A stretch of 64,000 nucleotides of DNA, from positions 6,109,105-6,173,104 of the forward strand of contig NZ_ABIZ01000001.1 in NCBI RefSeq assembly GCF_000172155.1, given 5' to 3'. The stretch's first letter is position 1. The number at the start of each line of letters is the position of its first letter. Origin of the DNA: Verrucomicrobium spinosum DSM 4136 = JCM 18804 (GTDB taxonomy: Bacteria > Verrucomicrobiota > Verrucomicrobiia > Verrucomicrobiales > Verrucomicrobiaceae). Below the pieces are notes generated by a model. The model ran no database searches. It was not told the origin of the DNA and saw nothing but the letters and a program-made list of their open reading frames with translations. Position numbers and translations under genes: made by a program. Of this stretch, positions 43,519-52,224 are shown one piece after another.

Positions 43519-43782
43519 TTCTTAGCCTCCTTGGCAAGATGTTTTTGTGGCCGACATCGACATGTGTGGCAGCGCTGTTTTCTTGAGCAAAGGGTACTCT
43601 AGTCCGACGAGGCATCATCTTTCATTCGCACATCAGCGGTGCCCTGGTTCACCGACCACTCGACGGGAGAGGTAAGAAAAATCTTGGATCGAGTGTCCAG
43701 CCAACTGGGAACGATTCGTCATGGGGCTGAAGCCTGCTGACCGGGAATTTCCCGCCAGCCCAACGAAACAGGAGAAAAGACC

Positions 43783-44601
43783 ATGAGTACCAACACCATC
43801 GAAAGCCCCTCCCCCCAGCCTCAAACCGCTGTCGAATCGCCCCTATCCAGCCATGAGATCGTCTCTCGCGCCGAGTGGATCGAAGCCCGCAAGGCGTTGA
43901 TCAAGAAGGAAAAAGCTGCCGCGCAGGTGCAGGATGAACTGGCAGAGGAACGCCGCAAACTCCCGTGGGTGAAAGTGGAGAAGAACTATGTCTTTGACAC
44001 CCCAACAGGAAAAAAATCATTGGCCGACCTCTTCGCCGGCAACAGCCAGCTCATTGTGTACCACTTCATGTTTGGTCCGGGCTGGAAGGAAGGCTGTCCG
44101 GGCTGCTCCTTTATGGTGGACCACTTCGATGGACCACACATCCATCTCTTCCATCATGACGTGACCCTCATCGCCGTGTCGCGTGCAACGCTGCCTGAGC
44201 TGGAGGAATACAAAACCCGCATGGGCTGGAAGTTTCCCTGGGTGTCCGCACATGATACGGATTTCAATCAGGACTATCACGTCTCCGCCACCGAGGGGGA
44301 CAAGGCGCGAGGAAAAATGGAGTACAACTTCGAGGAAACAGACCTGGAGATCGACGAACTGCCCGGCGTGAGCGTCTTCTACAAGGACGATCACGGCAAC
44401 GTCTTCCACACCTATTCAGACTACGCCCGCACCACGGAGTCACTGCTGGGAGCGTACCACTTCCTCGATATCACGCCAAAAGGCAGCAACGAAAACGGGC
44501 CCAACTTCAATCTGGGGGACTGGGTCAAGCGGCGCGATGAATACTCCGCGCCAACCTCAGGGACGCCAGCCTGCTGTAGCAATCCCCCGACGGACCGGTG
44601 A
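43783..44601 (+). CDS. DUF899 family thioredoxin-like protein
   Basis: A 272-residue cytoplasmic protein of the DUF899 family, which has a thioredoxin-like fold with a conserved active cysteine pair. Signatures are WIEARKALIKKEKAAAQVQD, KLPWVKVEKNYVFDTPTGKK, VYHFMFGPGWKEGCPGCSF (CxxC), HLFHHDVTLIAVSRATL, KFPWVSAHDTDFNQDYHVS and SVFYKDDHGNVFHTYS. An ideal ribosome site, AGGAG, lies nine bases before the ATG, supporting the start. The function is unassigned; redox roles have been proposed for relatives. It ends 16 bases from the convergent leucine-rich-repeat kinase gene. Confidence 0.93.
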   Translation: MSTNTIESPSPQPQTAVESPLSSHEIVSRAEWIEARKALIKKEKAAAQVQDELAEERRKLPWVKVEKNYVFDTPTGKKSLADLFAGNSQLIVYHFMFGPGWKEGCPGCSFMVDHFDGPHIHLFHHDVTLIAVSRATLPELEEYKTRMGWKFPWVSAHDTDFNQDYHVSATEGDKARGKMEYNFEETDLEIDELPGVSVFYKDDHGNVFHTYSDYARTTESLLGAYHFLDITPKGSNENGPNFNLGDWVKRRDEYSAPTSGTPACCSNPPTDR

Positions 44602-44617
44602 TGCCCTCAGAGAAGGA

Positions 44618-45925
44618 TCAAGCAGAGAGCCCAGTCATAATTTCCTTGAACGAAGGGCGCAGGGCCACGGCGGGCTGACCACAGGCTTCTCGAAGCCGGG
44701 TCAACCTGCCCGTCAATGGGTTGCCACGATCTGGTTCAGGAATCAACCTCACCAGTTCCTCCAGCAGGCAGCCAAATGCCCCCACCTCCAGCCGTTCCAG
44801 CGCCACTGCCAAATCCTCTTCGTCACGGTCATAGTACGCAGCTGCGCCAAAGTCCCCCAACAGGCATTCGCCACTGGGCTTATGGAGAATGTTATGGGCA
44901 TACAGGTCCCCGTGCAGTATCCACTGCTCGTGCAATTGGGCGGCGGCGGAAGCAATGGCAAGGACCATCCGGAAAGCCGCCTCGGGTGCCAGGGTCTGTC
45001 CGGGCGCGTACACATCACGGGTGCAAGTCTCAAAACTCGGCGGCCCAGCCAGCACGGTGTAACCGGGATTGATAAGCTCCATCACCAGACCTTGAGCCCC
45101 TTCAGGATGAGAGGAGACCCTCCCCAGCACCTTGGTGAGGTGGGGATGATCTCCCACGCCAAGGCTTGCCGCCATCTCACTGGCGGGCAGGCCGTCCGAA
45201 GTAATCGCATTCTTGAACACCTTTACGGCGACCAGTCCCGGCGGCGGTGCCGAAATCCAGCGTGCGCGATGGATGATCCCCGATGCTCCCTCCCCCAGCT
45301 TCTCCTGAAGTTCCAGTTCATCCCAAGGAATGCACGGGTCATGAGCCTGATCTACTGAAGGAACACCCCCTGTCATCGGATTTCCCGCGAGAGCCAGCCA
45401 GTAAAGCCGCGGCAGCTTCAACAGCCACCCAGGGAGAGTTTCAAACTGGTTGGCAGCCAGACGCAAGAGCTCGAGGTTTTCACACGCCGCCATCTCCTCT
45501 GGCAGGGAGTGGAGGAGATTCCCAGAAAGCATCAGCTTCTGCAAACGCCCACATTTCCCCAGCGCAACAGGCAGCTCACGGAGCCGGTTCTCTGTGAGAA
45601 TGAGCCACTGCAGATTCTGGGGCAATGCCCCTTCCTCGATCTCCTCGATCTGGTTCGCGCGAAAGCCCACCATGGTCAGGCTTGGGCAGGTGCCCAGCAC
45701 CGCCGGCAACCGGGTGAACTCATTGTTGGAGCAGAAGAGGATGCGTAGCTTCTTCAGGCGTCCTAAATCATCCGGCAGGGAGGAAAGCCGGTTGTTCGAA
45801 AGGTTCAGCACCTCCAGCGTGTCCGCGTGATCGAACACCTCCCGAGGAAACTCGGTGAGTCCCGAGGCAAGATCAATGCGCTTCGCGGGTGGGGCAACGG
45901 AACTGGCAGTATCCTTTACAGACAT
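44618..45925 (-). CDS. Leucine-rich-repeat protein fused to a protein-kinase domain
   Basis: A 435-residue cytoplasmic protein. Residues about 17-190 form eight or so LRR units (LEVLNLSNNRLSSLPDDLG, LQWLILTENRLRELPVALG, LQKLMLSGNLLHSLPEEM). From about 205 comes a Ser/Thr-kinase-like domain: glycine loop LGEGASGIIHRA, VAVKVF (lysine), catalytic loop WILHGDLYAHNIL and activation segment LLGDFGAA. The catalytic loop has HGD in place of the classical HRD, and DFG is retained, so the kinase may be active in an unusual subfamily. This LRR-kinase architecture is known from several bacterial phyla; targets are unknown. No membrane segment is visible. Confidence 0.88.
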   Translation of the reverse strand: MSVKDTASSVAPPAKRIDLASGLTEFPREVFDHADTLEVLNLSNNRLSSLPDDLGRLKKLRILFCSNNEFTRLPAVLGTCPSLTMVGFRANQIEEIEEGALPQNLQWLILTENRLRELPVALGKCGRLQKLMLSGNLLHSLPEEMAACENLELLRLAANQFETLPGWLLKLPRLYWLALAGNPMTGGVPSVDQAHDPCIPWDELELQEKLGEGASGIIHRARWISAPPPGLVAVKVFKNAITSDGLPASEMAASLGVGDHPHLTKVLGRVSSHPEGAQGLVMELINPGYTVLAGPPSFETCTRDVYAPGQTLAPEAAFRMVLAIASAAAQLHEQWILHGDLYAHNILHKPSGECLLGDFGAAAYYDRDEEDLAVALERLEVGAFGCLLEELVRLIPEPDRGNPLTGRLTRLREACGQPAVALRPSFKEIMTGLSA

Positions 45926-45992
45926 TGGAGAGGCGTGGGAACGCCCTTCCTACGCCAAGACCCCGGCCAGCGCAATGCGACAACCGCACTCC

Positions 45993-47243
45993 CTAGATGC
46001 CCACTTCCCAACCCTTGCGATACTTGCGCCCCAGATACTTTTCGGCCTCCGGATTCCCGGTGATCTTTTTCGTCTTGGGGTCGAAGTGCACCATGCTGCC
46101 CGTGCGATAGGCGATGTTGCCCAGGTGGCAAAGCAGGGTGCTCTTCTGCCCTTCATCGATGGGCGAATTGAGCTTCTCGTTGCCACGGATGGCTTCAAGG
46201 AAATTGCCAATGTGTTCCACGTCGCCCCCTTTGCCCTTGCCCTTGGCAATCTCTGTGCCCTTCAGGTCGTAGAACGTGTAAGCGGCCCCTGCGGTGTGCA
46301 GGGAGCCCCCTTCGGCGTAGAAGACGCACTCTCCTGTCTTCTCCACGGGGCGGGGATGGCAGCTGCTCTGCTCCCAGCTCATGCCCACCCCACCAAAGTC
46401 ATACACGGCTGATCCGGTGTCCGGGGTTTCCTGCTTGTCATTGTACCAGTAACGCCCGCCGTTGTAGGTGACGCGCAGGGGATAGTCCACCTGCAGCCCC
46501 CACCGGAGGACGTCCAGGTGATGGATGCCGTTATTTCCCAGTTCCCCGTTGCCCCAGTGCCACAGCCAGTGCCAGTCATAGTGCACATACGGCTCCATGT
46601 TCCGCTCGGCCGCCATCGGCCCCTGCCAGAGATCCATGTCAATCTCAGGTGACGCCGGATTGGCCTTCTGTCCGATCGCCTTGCGATTGGCATTGTAGAA
46701 GGCACGCGCATAGTGCACCCTGCCAATCTTTCCCTCATGAAGCAGGGCGATGGGCTCTTTGAGCCAGGTGCGGCGCTGGTTGCCCATTTGAACCACCCGG
46801 TCATACTTCTTCGCCGCCTCCACGATGAGTTCAGCCTCCTGCATGTTCTGGCTGCCGGGTTTTTCCACGTACACGTGCTTGCCCGCCTTCATGGCCAGTA
46901 CGGCGGCGGGCGTGTGCCAGAAGTTGGGGGTGGCGATGAAGACGGCATCCAGTTCCTTGTCATCGAGGAAGGTGCGGAAGTCCTTCACCCCCACGCAGGA
47001 GACCTGCTGTTTCTCGGCCACCACCTTCAGCCCCCGGTCGAGTCGGACTGGATCCACCTCAGCCAGGTACTTGATCTCCACATTGGGGATCTGCAGAAGC
47101 GCCTGCACATGTCCCATGCCGCGCCCCAGGGCGACCACGGCCACCTTGAGCTTTCGCACATCCCGCTCCTCCTGTGCATGGACTGCGGAGATGGCGAGAC
47201 CGGCCCCGAGGGCGGTCGTGTGTTTGAGAAGGGAGCGTCGGTT
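45993..47243 (-). CDS. Gfo/Idh/MocA family oxidoreductase, exported type
   Basis: From ATG 47243 the protein starts NRRSLLKHTTALGAGLAISA, a twin-arginine-like export signal. The Rossmann domain follows (KLKVAVVALGRGMGHVQALL), and the EKP motif is in AGKHVYVEKPGSQNMQEAE. The C-terminal half includes ELGNNGIHHLDVLRWGLQVD and VFYAEGGSLHTAG. Many exported members of this superfamily occur in Verrucomicrobia and Planctomycetes; the substrate here is unknown. It differs clearly from the other copy at 21609. OsmC lies 78 bases upstream on the same strand. Confidence 0.9.
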   Translation of the reverse strand, partial: NRRSLLKHTTALGAGLAISAVHAQEERDVRKLKVAVVALGRGMGHVQALLQIPNVEIKYLAEVDPVRLDRGLKVVAEKQQVSCVGVKDFRTFLDDKELDAVFIATPNFWHTPAAVLAMKAGKHVYVEKPGSQNMQEAELIVEAAKKYDRVVQMGNQRRTWLKEPIALLHEGKIGRVHYARAFYNANRKAIGQKANPASPEIDMDLWQGPMAAERNMEPYVHYDWHWLWHWGNGELGNNGIHHLDVLRWGLQVDYPLRVTYNGGRYWYNDKQETPDTGSAVYDFGGVGMSWEQSSCHPRPVEKTGECVFYAEGGSLHTAGAAYTFYDLKGTEIAKGKGKGGDVEHIGNFLEAIRGNEKLNSPIDEGQKSTLLCHLGNIAYRTGSMVHFDPKTKKITGNPEAEKYLGRKYRKGWEVGI

Positions 47244-47320
47244 CATAGGAAATAAACTGAGAACAGATTTGCCGGCTGCTTCCGTTTTCACGACCCGGAA
47301 AAATGAGCCCTGGGAGGCAA

Positions 47321-47746
47321 TCAGCCGTTCCAGACAAACTCAATGGGTGCCTGCACGTCGGGATGAAGGCTGCGATGCACCGGACAGCCCCGGGCTGCGC
47401 CTTCAAGCAGTTCCCGGTCTGCGTGATCCTGCGGCAGAGGAATGGTGACAACCACGGGCAGGCGCTCGATGCGACGCGGGGGAGCCGAGGTCATGTGCTT
47501 CTCTACATGCACGGTCATTTGTGGCAGATCATACCCCTTGCGGTTGGCGACGATGGCCATGGTGGTGGCAATGCACGTCGCGAGAGCCGTGGCTACGAGA
47601 TCAGTGGGGGAAAAAGCCTCCCCCTTGCCCATATTATCCTTCGGAGCGTCCGTCGTCAGCACCACGCCGGAGGGACCATGTTGGGCACGGCATCGCAAGC
47701 CGCCATCGTACGTCACATTTACTTCAACCATAGGGCTCTTACGCAA
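47321..47746 (-). CDS. OsmC family protein (peroxide-detoxifying or cysteine-thiol type)
   Basis: A 141-residue OsmC/YhfA-like protein. Signatures are VNVTYDGGLRCRAQHGPSGV, FSPTDLVATALATCIATTMA and VEKHMTSAPPRRIERLPVVV, ending in GCPVHRSLHPDVQAPIEFVW. The reactive cysteines are in ATCIATT and GCPVHRS, as in peroxidatic OsmC proteins. A thiol-dependent peroxidase role is inferred from family. It is 18 bases downstream of the nucleotidyltransferase gene on the same strand and may be cotranscribed. Confidence 0.9.
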   Translation of the reverse strand: MRKSPMVEVNVTYDGGLRCRAQHGPSGVVLTTDAPKDNMGKGEAFSPTDLVATALATCIATTMAIVANRKGYDLPQMTVHVEKHMTSAPPRRIERLPVVVTIPLPQDHADRELLEGAARGCPVHRSLHPDVQAPIEFVWNG

Positions 47747-47764
47747 GAGCCGGACACGGATCTT

Positions 47765-49441
47765 TCAAGAGGCATCTACAGGATTCATCTGGACTTCAGA
47801 CAGCGCCTCATTCGGCACCGTCGAATCCGATTTGGACGGACGGACTGTTGCCACCTTCACGGAGAGCACAGGCAGGCCCAAGGCCCGCGAGTCGCCCGCA
47901 GCCACGTGGGGCAGACAGGCCCAGGAAAGCTCCGCACGACGCCCGCTTTGGTCAGCCACCGCAGACAGGGCGATCGAGAGCGTTAATATCCCCTGTTTGC
48001 CTTTCACACACGACTGCGGGAGGGGCTCCCCGTCCACACTAAACTGAAGGTGCTTGCTGAGATCTGAACTCCAGGCACGCAGCCTGCCCACATCTATCCA
48101 GACCTTGAAGAAGAGCCCTTCGGGAAACGTGAGCCAAACCGTTGCCTCGGGTCGGGACCAGCGCAGCAGCCGATTCCCATAGGGCTCCAGGGGATAAAAG
48201 CCTCTCAGGTCCTCACCCTTAAACTGGCCCACACTTCCAACTTCACGGTGCTGGAGCAGCCTCGGCACCTGACGCATGTACCAGGGGAGCCAGTGTCGAA
48301 ACCAATAGGCGGCCCGCGCCCGGTGGTGCGAGGTGAACTGCCCCGGCAGAAGGTTGTTGACGTGGCGGAAGTACACTGGAAACCCCCTCAACTGACGCCA
48401 CATGCCCTGCCCACGGGAGCAACGCAGGTGATGACTGAAGTCCAGCGGCATCCTGTGCAGCGGAGAAGGGAGGCGCTTTCCCAGCAGTCGGGATTCCCAT
48501 CGTTCCTGAAAAGTTGGCCTCAGATCCCCCAGCCATCGGGATGCCTCTGCCGGAATCTTTACCTCCAGATGCTTCTGCAAATAGTCCAGAGTGCCCTGCA
48601 CCCCCTGAACCGTGCCCACCGCGGGTGCATGCTCCGCCACCCGCCGCCAGTCAATCTTGCCCCCCGCCTGTTGCACGAGGAAATAAGCATCGGCAATCCA
48701 GCGCACCGGCGAGACAGCCTTGTACTGAGGACCATGCGCGCAGGTGTGAAGGAACTGGTCGGTGGCGCAGGGCACCCCGGCGGGCTCGCCATGCAGTTCC
48801 AGGAGCTGTCTGCCCTCCCACAGGGTGCGGTCAAAATCTCTTCCCGCAGGCAGGTGACAGAGGCGCCAGTGGAGATCAATCGTGGCCTCTGCCGCATCCC
48901 GGAACGAACAAGCGTGGATGCTTGCAGGAAGTTCCCGCGGAGCGTGAACCTGCGACTGCCAGCCCAATCCTTCCAAGATGTCCATCGCCTGCCCCACACG
49001 AGAGAGCGGCACCAAAAGATCGAAATCATCCATGGGGCGCACGCCGTGATCACGATAGACTGTGAGAGTCAACCCTGCTCCTTTGAGCAACATACAGGGA
49101 ATCCCTTCTGCGGCCAGGGCCTTCAGCACTGTGCCTTTGCGGCCTAGCACGATCTGATTTTTCGTCCAGAAATTGCGATAGATCCCCCTCAACCTGGGCA
49201 GCAGAGGGTCTGCAGGATCCACCCCCACCCGCACGAGATTCCGGTAAAGCAGGCCCAGGAGCCGGAAAGTCCCGGCCTCCAGATGGTTGATGTCATTTTC
49301 CGCCTTCCAACGGTCCCAGGCCGGCAAGGCCTCATTCGCATCCAGAATCGCAGCCCGCAGCAGCAGTGTTTGCCCCGGCGTGGGCCAGCAGCCTCCGGTC
49401 AAAAGCACGGCGGTGACAGCAGGGGGGGCTGAGATGGGCAT
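47765..49441 (-). CDS. NTP_transf_5-type nucleotidyltransferase family protein
   Basis: From ATG 49441 (MPISAPPAVTAVLLTGGC) the 558-residue protein has an N-terminal helical region. The nucleotidyltransferase core follows: CMLLKGAGLTLTVYRDHGV, PMDDFDLLVPLSRVGQAMDI, IDLHWRLCHLPAGRDF. The acidic cluster MDDFD should carry the metal ligands. The C-terminal 150 residues are a beta-rich domain (EATVWLTFPEGLFFKVWIDV), not typical of the family and of unknown use. Members commonly sit beside PqqD-like and HprK-like genes, as here. The substrate is unknown. The frame extends upstream to 49585, but that part overlaps the divergent PqqD gene start and is unlikely to be used. Confidence 0.75.
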   Translation of the reverse strand: MPISAPPAVTAVLLTGGCWPTPGQTLLLRAAILDANEALPAWDRWKAENDINHLEAGTFRLLGLLYRNLVRVGVDPADPLLPRLRGIYRNFWTKNQIVLGRKGTVLKALAAEGIPCMLLKGAGLTLTVYRDHGVRPMDDFDLLVPLSRVGQAMDILEGLGWQSQVHAPRELPASIHACSFRDAAEATIDLHWRLCHLPAGRDFDRTLWEGRQLLELHGEPAGVPCATDQFLHTCAHGPQYKAVSPVRWIADAYFLVQQAGGKIDWRRVAEHAPAVGTVQGVQGTLDYLQKHLEVKIPAEASRWLGDLRPTFQERWESRLLGKRLPSPLHRMPLDFSHHLRCSRGQGMWRQLRGFPVYFRHVNNLLPGQFTSHHRARAAYWFRHWLPWYMRQVPRLLQHREVGSVGQFKGEDLRGFYPLEPYGNRLLRWSRPEATVWLTFPEGLFFKVWIDVGRLRAWSSDLSKHLQFSVDGEPLPQSCVKGKQGILTLSIALSAVADQSGRRAELSWACLPHVAAGDSRALGLPVLSVKVATVRPSKSDSTVPNEALSEVQMNPVDAS

Positions 49442-49583
49442 GAGATCAGGACGGTGCGGCAGATTCCCACACTTCGCATGACTGCGGCACGAATCATGCA
49501 AACATTTCATTCCTGGACAAAAATTCGGGCTGGAATTCTGCATCCATTGGTGAAGCCTGCGTTCCTCCTTCCGTTTGAACCCC

Positions 49584-50015
49584 ATGTCTCCCCGCTACCG
49601 CCTCAACGAGCCCGATGTCAGTGCCGAAGTCTTCGACGAAGAAGTTCTCGCCATCAATCTAAAGACTGGGCACTACCACAGCCTGAGGGAGTCTTCCATT
49701 TTCCTCTGGCAGACTTTGATGCAGGGCTTTTCCATTGAGGAGACCGCCTCCCGCTTGACCTCCAAGTATCCCGAAATCGCGGCGCAAGCCCTGGCGGAGA
49801 CGGAGACCTTCGCAAAACATTTGGTGGAGGGAGGGCTGGTCGTTGAGGCGCCTGATGCGACAAGCTCTGCAGACGTGCCCCCTGCCGAGCCTGCTGGCAA
49901 ACCTTTCGTCAGCCCGTTGATTGAGAGCTACACAGACATGCAGGATTTGCTCCTCATCGATCCGATCCATGAAGTGGACGTGCAAACCGGCTGGCCTCAA
50001 AAACCGGCTTCCTGA
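49584..50015 (+). CDS. PqqD-like peptide-chaperone family protein
   Basis: A 143-residue protein with a PqqD-type winged-helix core. It opens RYRLNEPDVSAEVFDEEVLA, then INLKTGHYHSLRESSIFLWQ (the family's L/N-x-x-G-x-x-x-x-L-x-x-x-x-x-x-I-W pattern), and continues with helices up to about residue 90 (ALAETETFAKHLVEGGL). PqqD-type domains usually bind leader peptides of RiPPs. The last 50 residues form a proline-rich, probably flexible tail. It is eight bases upstream of the HprK-like gene, on the same strand. No radical-SAM enzyme or recognisable precursor peptide is present, so a chaperone role on an unknown client is inferred. Confidence 0.8.
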   Translation: MSPRYRLNEPDVSAEVFDEEVLAINLKTGHYHSLRESSIFLWQTLMQGFSIEETASRLTSKYPEIAAQALAETETFAKHLVEGGLVVEAPDATSSADVPPAEPAGKPFVSPLIESYTDMQDLLLIDPIHEVDVQTGWPQKPAS

Positions 50016-50023
50016 CCCCGGGC

Positions 50024-51115
50024 ATGGCAGCGACACATTCCCCGGTCGAACCTTCGGAGATTCGAACGAGACTGGACACCTATTTTGAAGCGCTGCTCGC
50101 CGCCTACGAGGAGGCGACCAGGAGATCCCCTGCCCATTCCTACACCCGCGCTCTGGCCGAACGACGCCTTGTCGTGCGCACGGTCGGAAAGGCACTTCAG
50201 GAGGTGTTCACGCCTTCGCTCACTCACCTTCCCACCTTGTCCACCTGCCTTCCTGGCGGGTTGGAGGTGCTCGCGTGGGATGAGGCTGCCACTGGAGTTC
50301 CGCTCCCCGCTCCCCCGTGGCCTCCTCCTCCTGAAGGCACAGCAACCTCGGCCCCAAGACTGACCTTGCCGGCAGGGGGGGAAGACTACCGTATCCAACT
50401 CGCAGAACAGGAAGCGTTCTTCATCATGTACTCCCTGAACAAAAGGCAGGCGGTCATCTGGACGCGCGAAGCGGCCAGCCTCCCCACCTACGTTCACTCC
50501 GCCCCCTTTCCCGCACTCATCCGCTGGTGGTCCCAGCAAAACGCACTTCTCATGCTCCACGCGGGTTGCGTCGGCATCGGTTCCGGAGCTGCATTGCTCG
50601 TCGGCAAGAGTGGCTCAGGCAAATCCACCACTGCTCTTCATTGCGCCCTCTCCGGGTTTCACTACCTGAGCGATGACCTCTGTCTGGTGCGGACCCAGCC
50701 GCACCCCCATGCCTACTGCCTTTTCAACAGTGGAAAGCTCCTGCCCCATACCCTGAGCCAGTTTCCCCAGCTTACATCCCTCGCGGTGGATCCACAGCCG
50801 GGATCAGAGGGCAAGCCAGTGATCTTCATGCACCAGCATTTCCCAGACAAAGTCGCGGGGGAAATGCCTTTGAAGGCGGTGATCGCTCCCCGGGTGGCAG
50901 GCACCCCGGAAACTCGCTCCAGCGTCATTTCGCCGGCGGAGGCGCTCAGGGCATTGGCCCCCAGCACGCTGCTGCCACGCTCGCATCCAGAGCATGCCTC
51001 CTTTCACGACATGGCCCGGCTCGTGCGGCACCTGCCCTGTTATCGCCTCGAACTCGGCACCCGCATGGAGGAGATCCCCGCCGTCATCCGCCAGCTCATA
51101 GAATCCTCGGATTGA
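50024..51115 (+). CDS. HprK-like P-loop kinase (HPr-kinase-related, PqqD-associated)
   Basis: A 363-residue protein related to the C-terminal catalytic domain of HPr kinase/phosphorylase. The key motif is ALLVGKSGSGKSTTALHC, with the P-loop at about residues 194-202. The segment HAGCVGIGSG precedes it and FHYLSDDLCLV follows. The N-terminal 180 residues are unlike true HprK, so it is not the carbon-catabolite kinase. PqqD-linked HprK relatives have been noted as a family beside a PqqD protein and a nucleotidyltransferase ('HPr-rel-A' in my memory of database names). Its stop TGA overlaps the ATG of the first glycosyltransferase, indicating coupling. Its client is unknown. Confidence 0.8.
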   Translation: MAATHSPVEPSEIRTRLDTYFEALLAAYEEATRRSPAHSYTRALAERRLVVRTVGKALQEVFTPSLTHLPTLSTCLPGGLEVLAWDEAATGVPLPAPPWPPPPEGTATSAPRLTLPAGGEDYRIQLAEQEAFFIMYSLNKRQAVIWTREAASLPTYVHSAPFPALIRWWSQQNALLMLHAGCVGIGSGAALLVGKSGSGKSTTALHCALSGFHYLSDDLCLVRTQPHPHAYCLFNSGKLLPHTLSQFPQLTSLAVDPQPGSEGKPVIFMHQHFPDKVAGEMPLKAVIAPRVAGTPETRSSVISPAEALRALAPSTLLPRSHPEHASFHDMARLVRHLPCYRLELGTRMEEIPAVIRQLIESSD

Positions 51116-52224
51116 TGCGCATCCTGCACTGGAACGACGGATACTACCCGCACATCGGCGGCACGGAGTTGCTCGTACGTAGTCTCTGCCATGTGCAACA
51201 GGCAGCCGGTCACCATGTCACCGTGGTGGGGCGGTCTCTTCCTGACTGCCCCGCTGAGGAGGAAATCGACAATATCCCGGTATGGCGGCGCCCGGTGCCG
51301 GAGGAGAGGCTCATTCAGCAGCCTGGCTTGTTGAGCCAGCAGGTCAAGGCATGCGCCGCTTTCAAACGCAGATTTCAGCCGGATGTCATCCATATTCATG
51401 GCTCCCACATGGCGGGCTGGCTCCATCTCCTGACGCGGGAGGCCGTATCCTGCCCCACCATCCTCTCGCTGCACGCCCCCATCCGCCTGCCGGCTCCCGT
51501 GCAGAGAAGGCTCCTCATGGGAGTCGAGGCTGTCGCAGCCGTCTCTGCCAGCATGAAACAGCAGTTCGCCCCCCTGCTGGAAGGGCGCACCGGACTGGTT
51601 CAAGTTGTTCACAACGGCCTGTCCTTTCCCGCCATCTCCCCCGCCCCCCTCCAACAGCCGTTCACCGCCCTGTGCCTGGGGCGCATCGTGCGCGAGAAAG
51701 GTTTTGACATCGCCTTGCAGGCACTCGCGAAGCTGCCACAACTCCGGCTCATCGTGGCTGGAGACGGCGCAGCCCTGCCCACCCTTCAGCAACTGGCACT
51801 TGAGCTCAACATCGCCAATCGCGTTGAATTTCGAGGCTGGGTGCATCCTCACGCTGTGCCAGGGCTCCTCAACGAAGTCAGCGCGGTGGTCATGCCCTCC
51901 CGCTGGGAGGAACCGTTTGGACTCGTTGCACTCCAGGCAGCGCAAATGGGCCGCCCTATCGTTGCCAGCCGTATCGGAGGTCTGCCTGAGATCGTCCATC
52001 ACGGCGAAACCGGGCTGCTCGTTCCACCAGAAGATCCCTCCGCCCTTGCGGATGCCCTGCAATCCCTGTTTGCTGCCCCCAGCACAGCTGCCGCGATGGG
52101 GGCGGCCGCCCGGCTGCATGCGGCAGCCCGCTTCTCGATCGAGCGCTGCGCCTGTCAATACCACGAACTCTACACCCTCGCCGCAAAAACAACACCCATT
52201 GATGAAACTCCTATTCTGGACTGA
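51115..52224 (+). CDS. GT4-family glycosyltransferase 1 of the HprK/PqqD locus
   Basis: A GT-B fold retaining glycosyltransferase of 369 residues. The N-terminus MRILHWNDGYYPHIGGTELL has the glycine loop of the acceptor domain. The donor domain has CLGRIVREKGFDIALQALAK, VAGDGAALPTLQQLA, WVHPHAVPGLLNEVS and the conserved region RWEEPFGLVALQAAQMGRPI. The usual second glutamate of the EX7E motif is a glutamine here. The ATG at 51115 overlaps the stop of the kinase gene. Its 3' end overlaps the start of glycosyltransferase 2 by 23 bases, so the plus-strand genes form one operon. Confidence 0.88.
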   Translation: MRILHWNDGYYPHIGGTELLVRSLCHVQQAAGHHVTVVGRSLPDCPAEEEIDNIPVWRRPVPEERLIQQPGLLSQQVKACAAFKRRFQPDVIHIHGSHMAGWLHLLTREAVSCPTILSLHAPIRLPAPVQRRLLMGVEAVAAVSASMKQQFAPLLEGRTGLVQVVHNGLSFPAISPAPLQQPFTALCLGRIVREKGFDIALQALAKLPQLRLIVAGDGAALPTLQQLALELNIANRVEFRGWVHPHAVPGLLNEVSAVVMPSRWEEPFGLVALQAAQMGRPIVASRIGGLPEIVHHGETGLLVPPEDPSALADALQSLFAAPSTAAAMGAAARLHAAARFSIERCACQYHELYTLAAKTTPIDETPILD

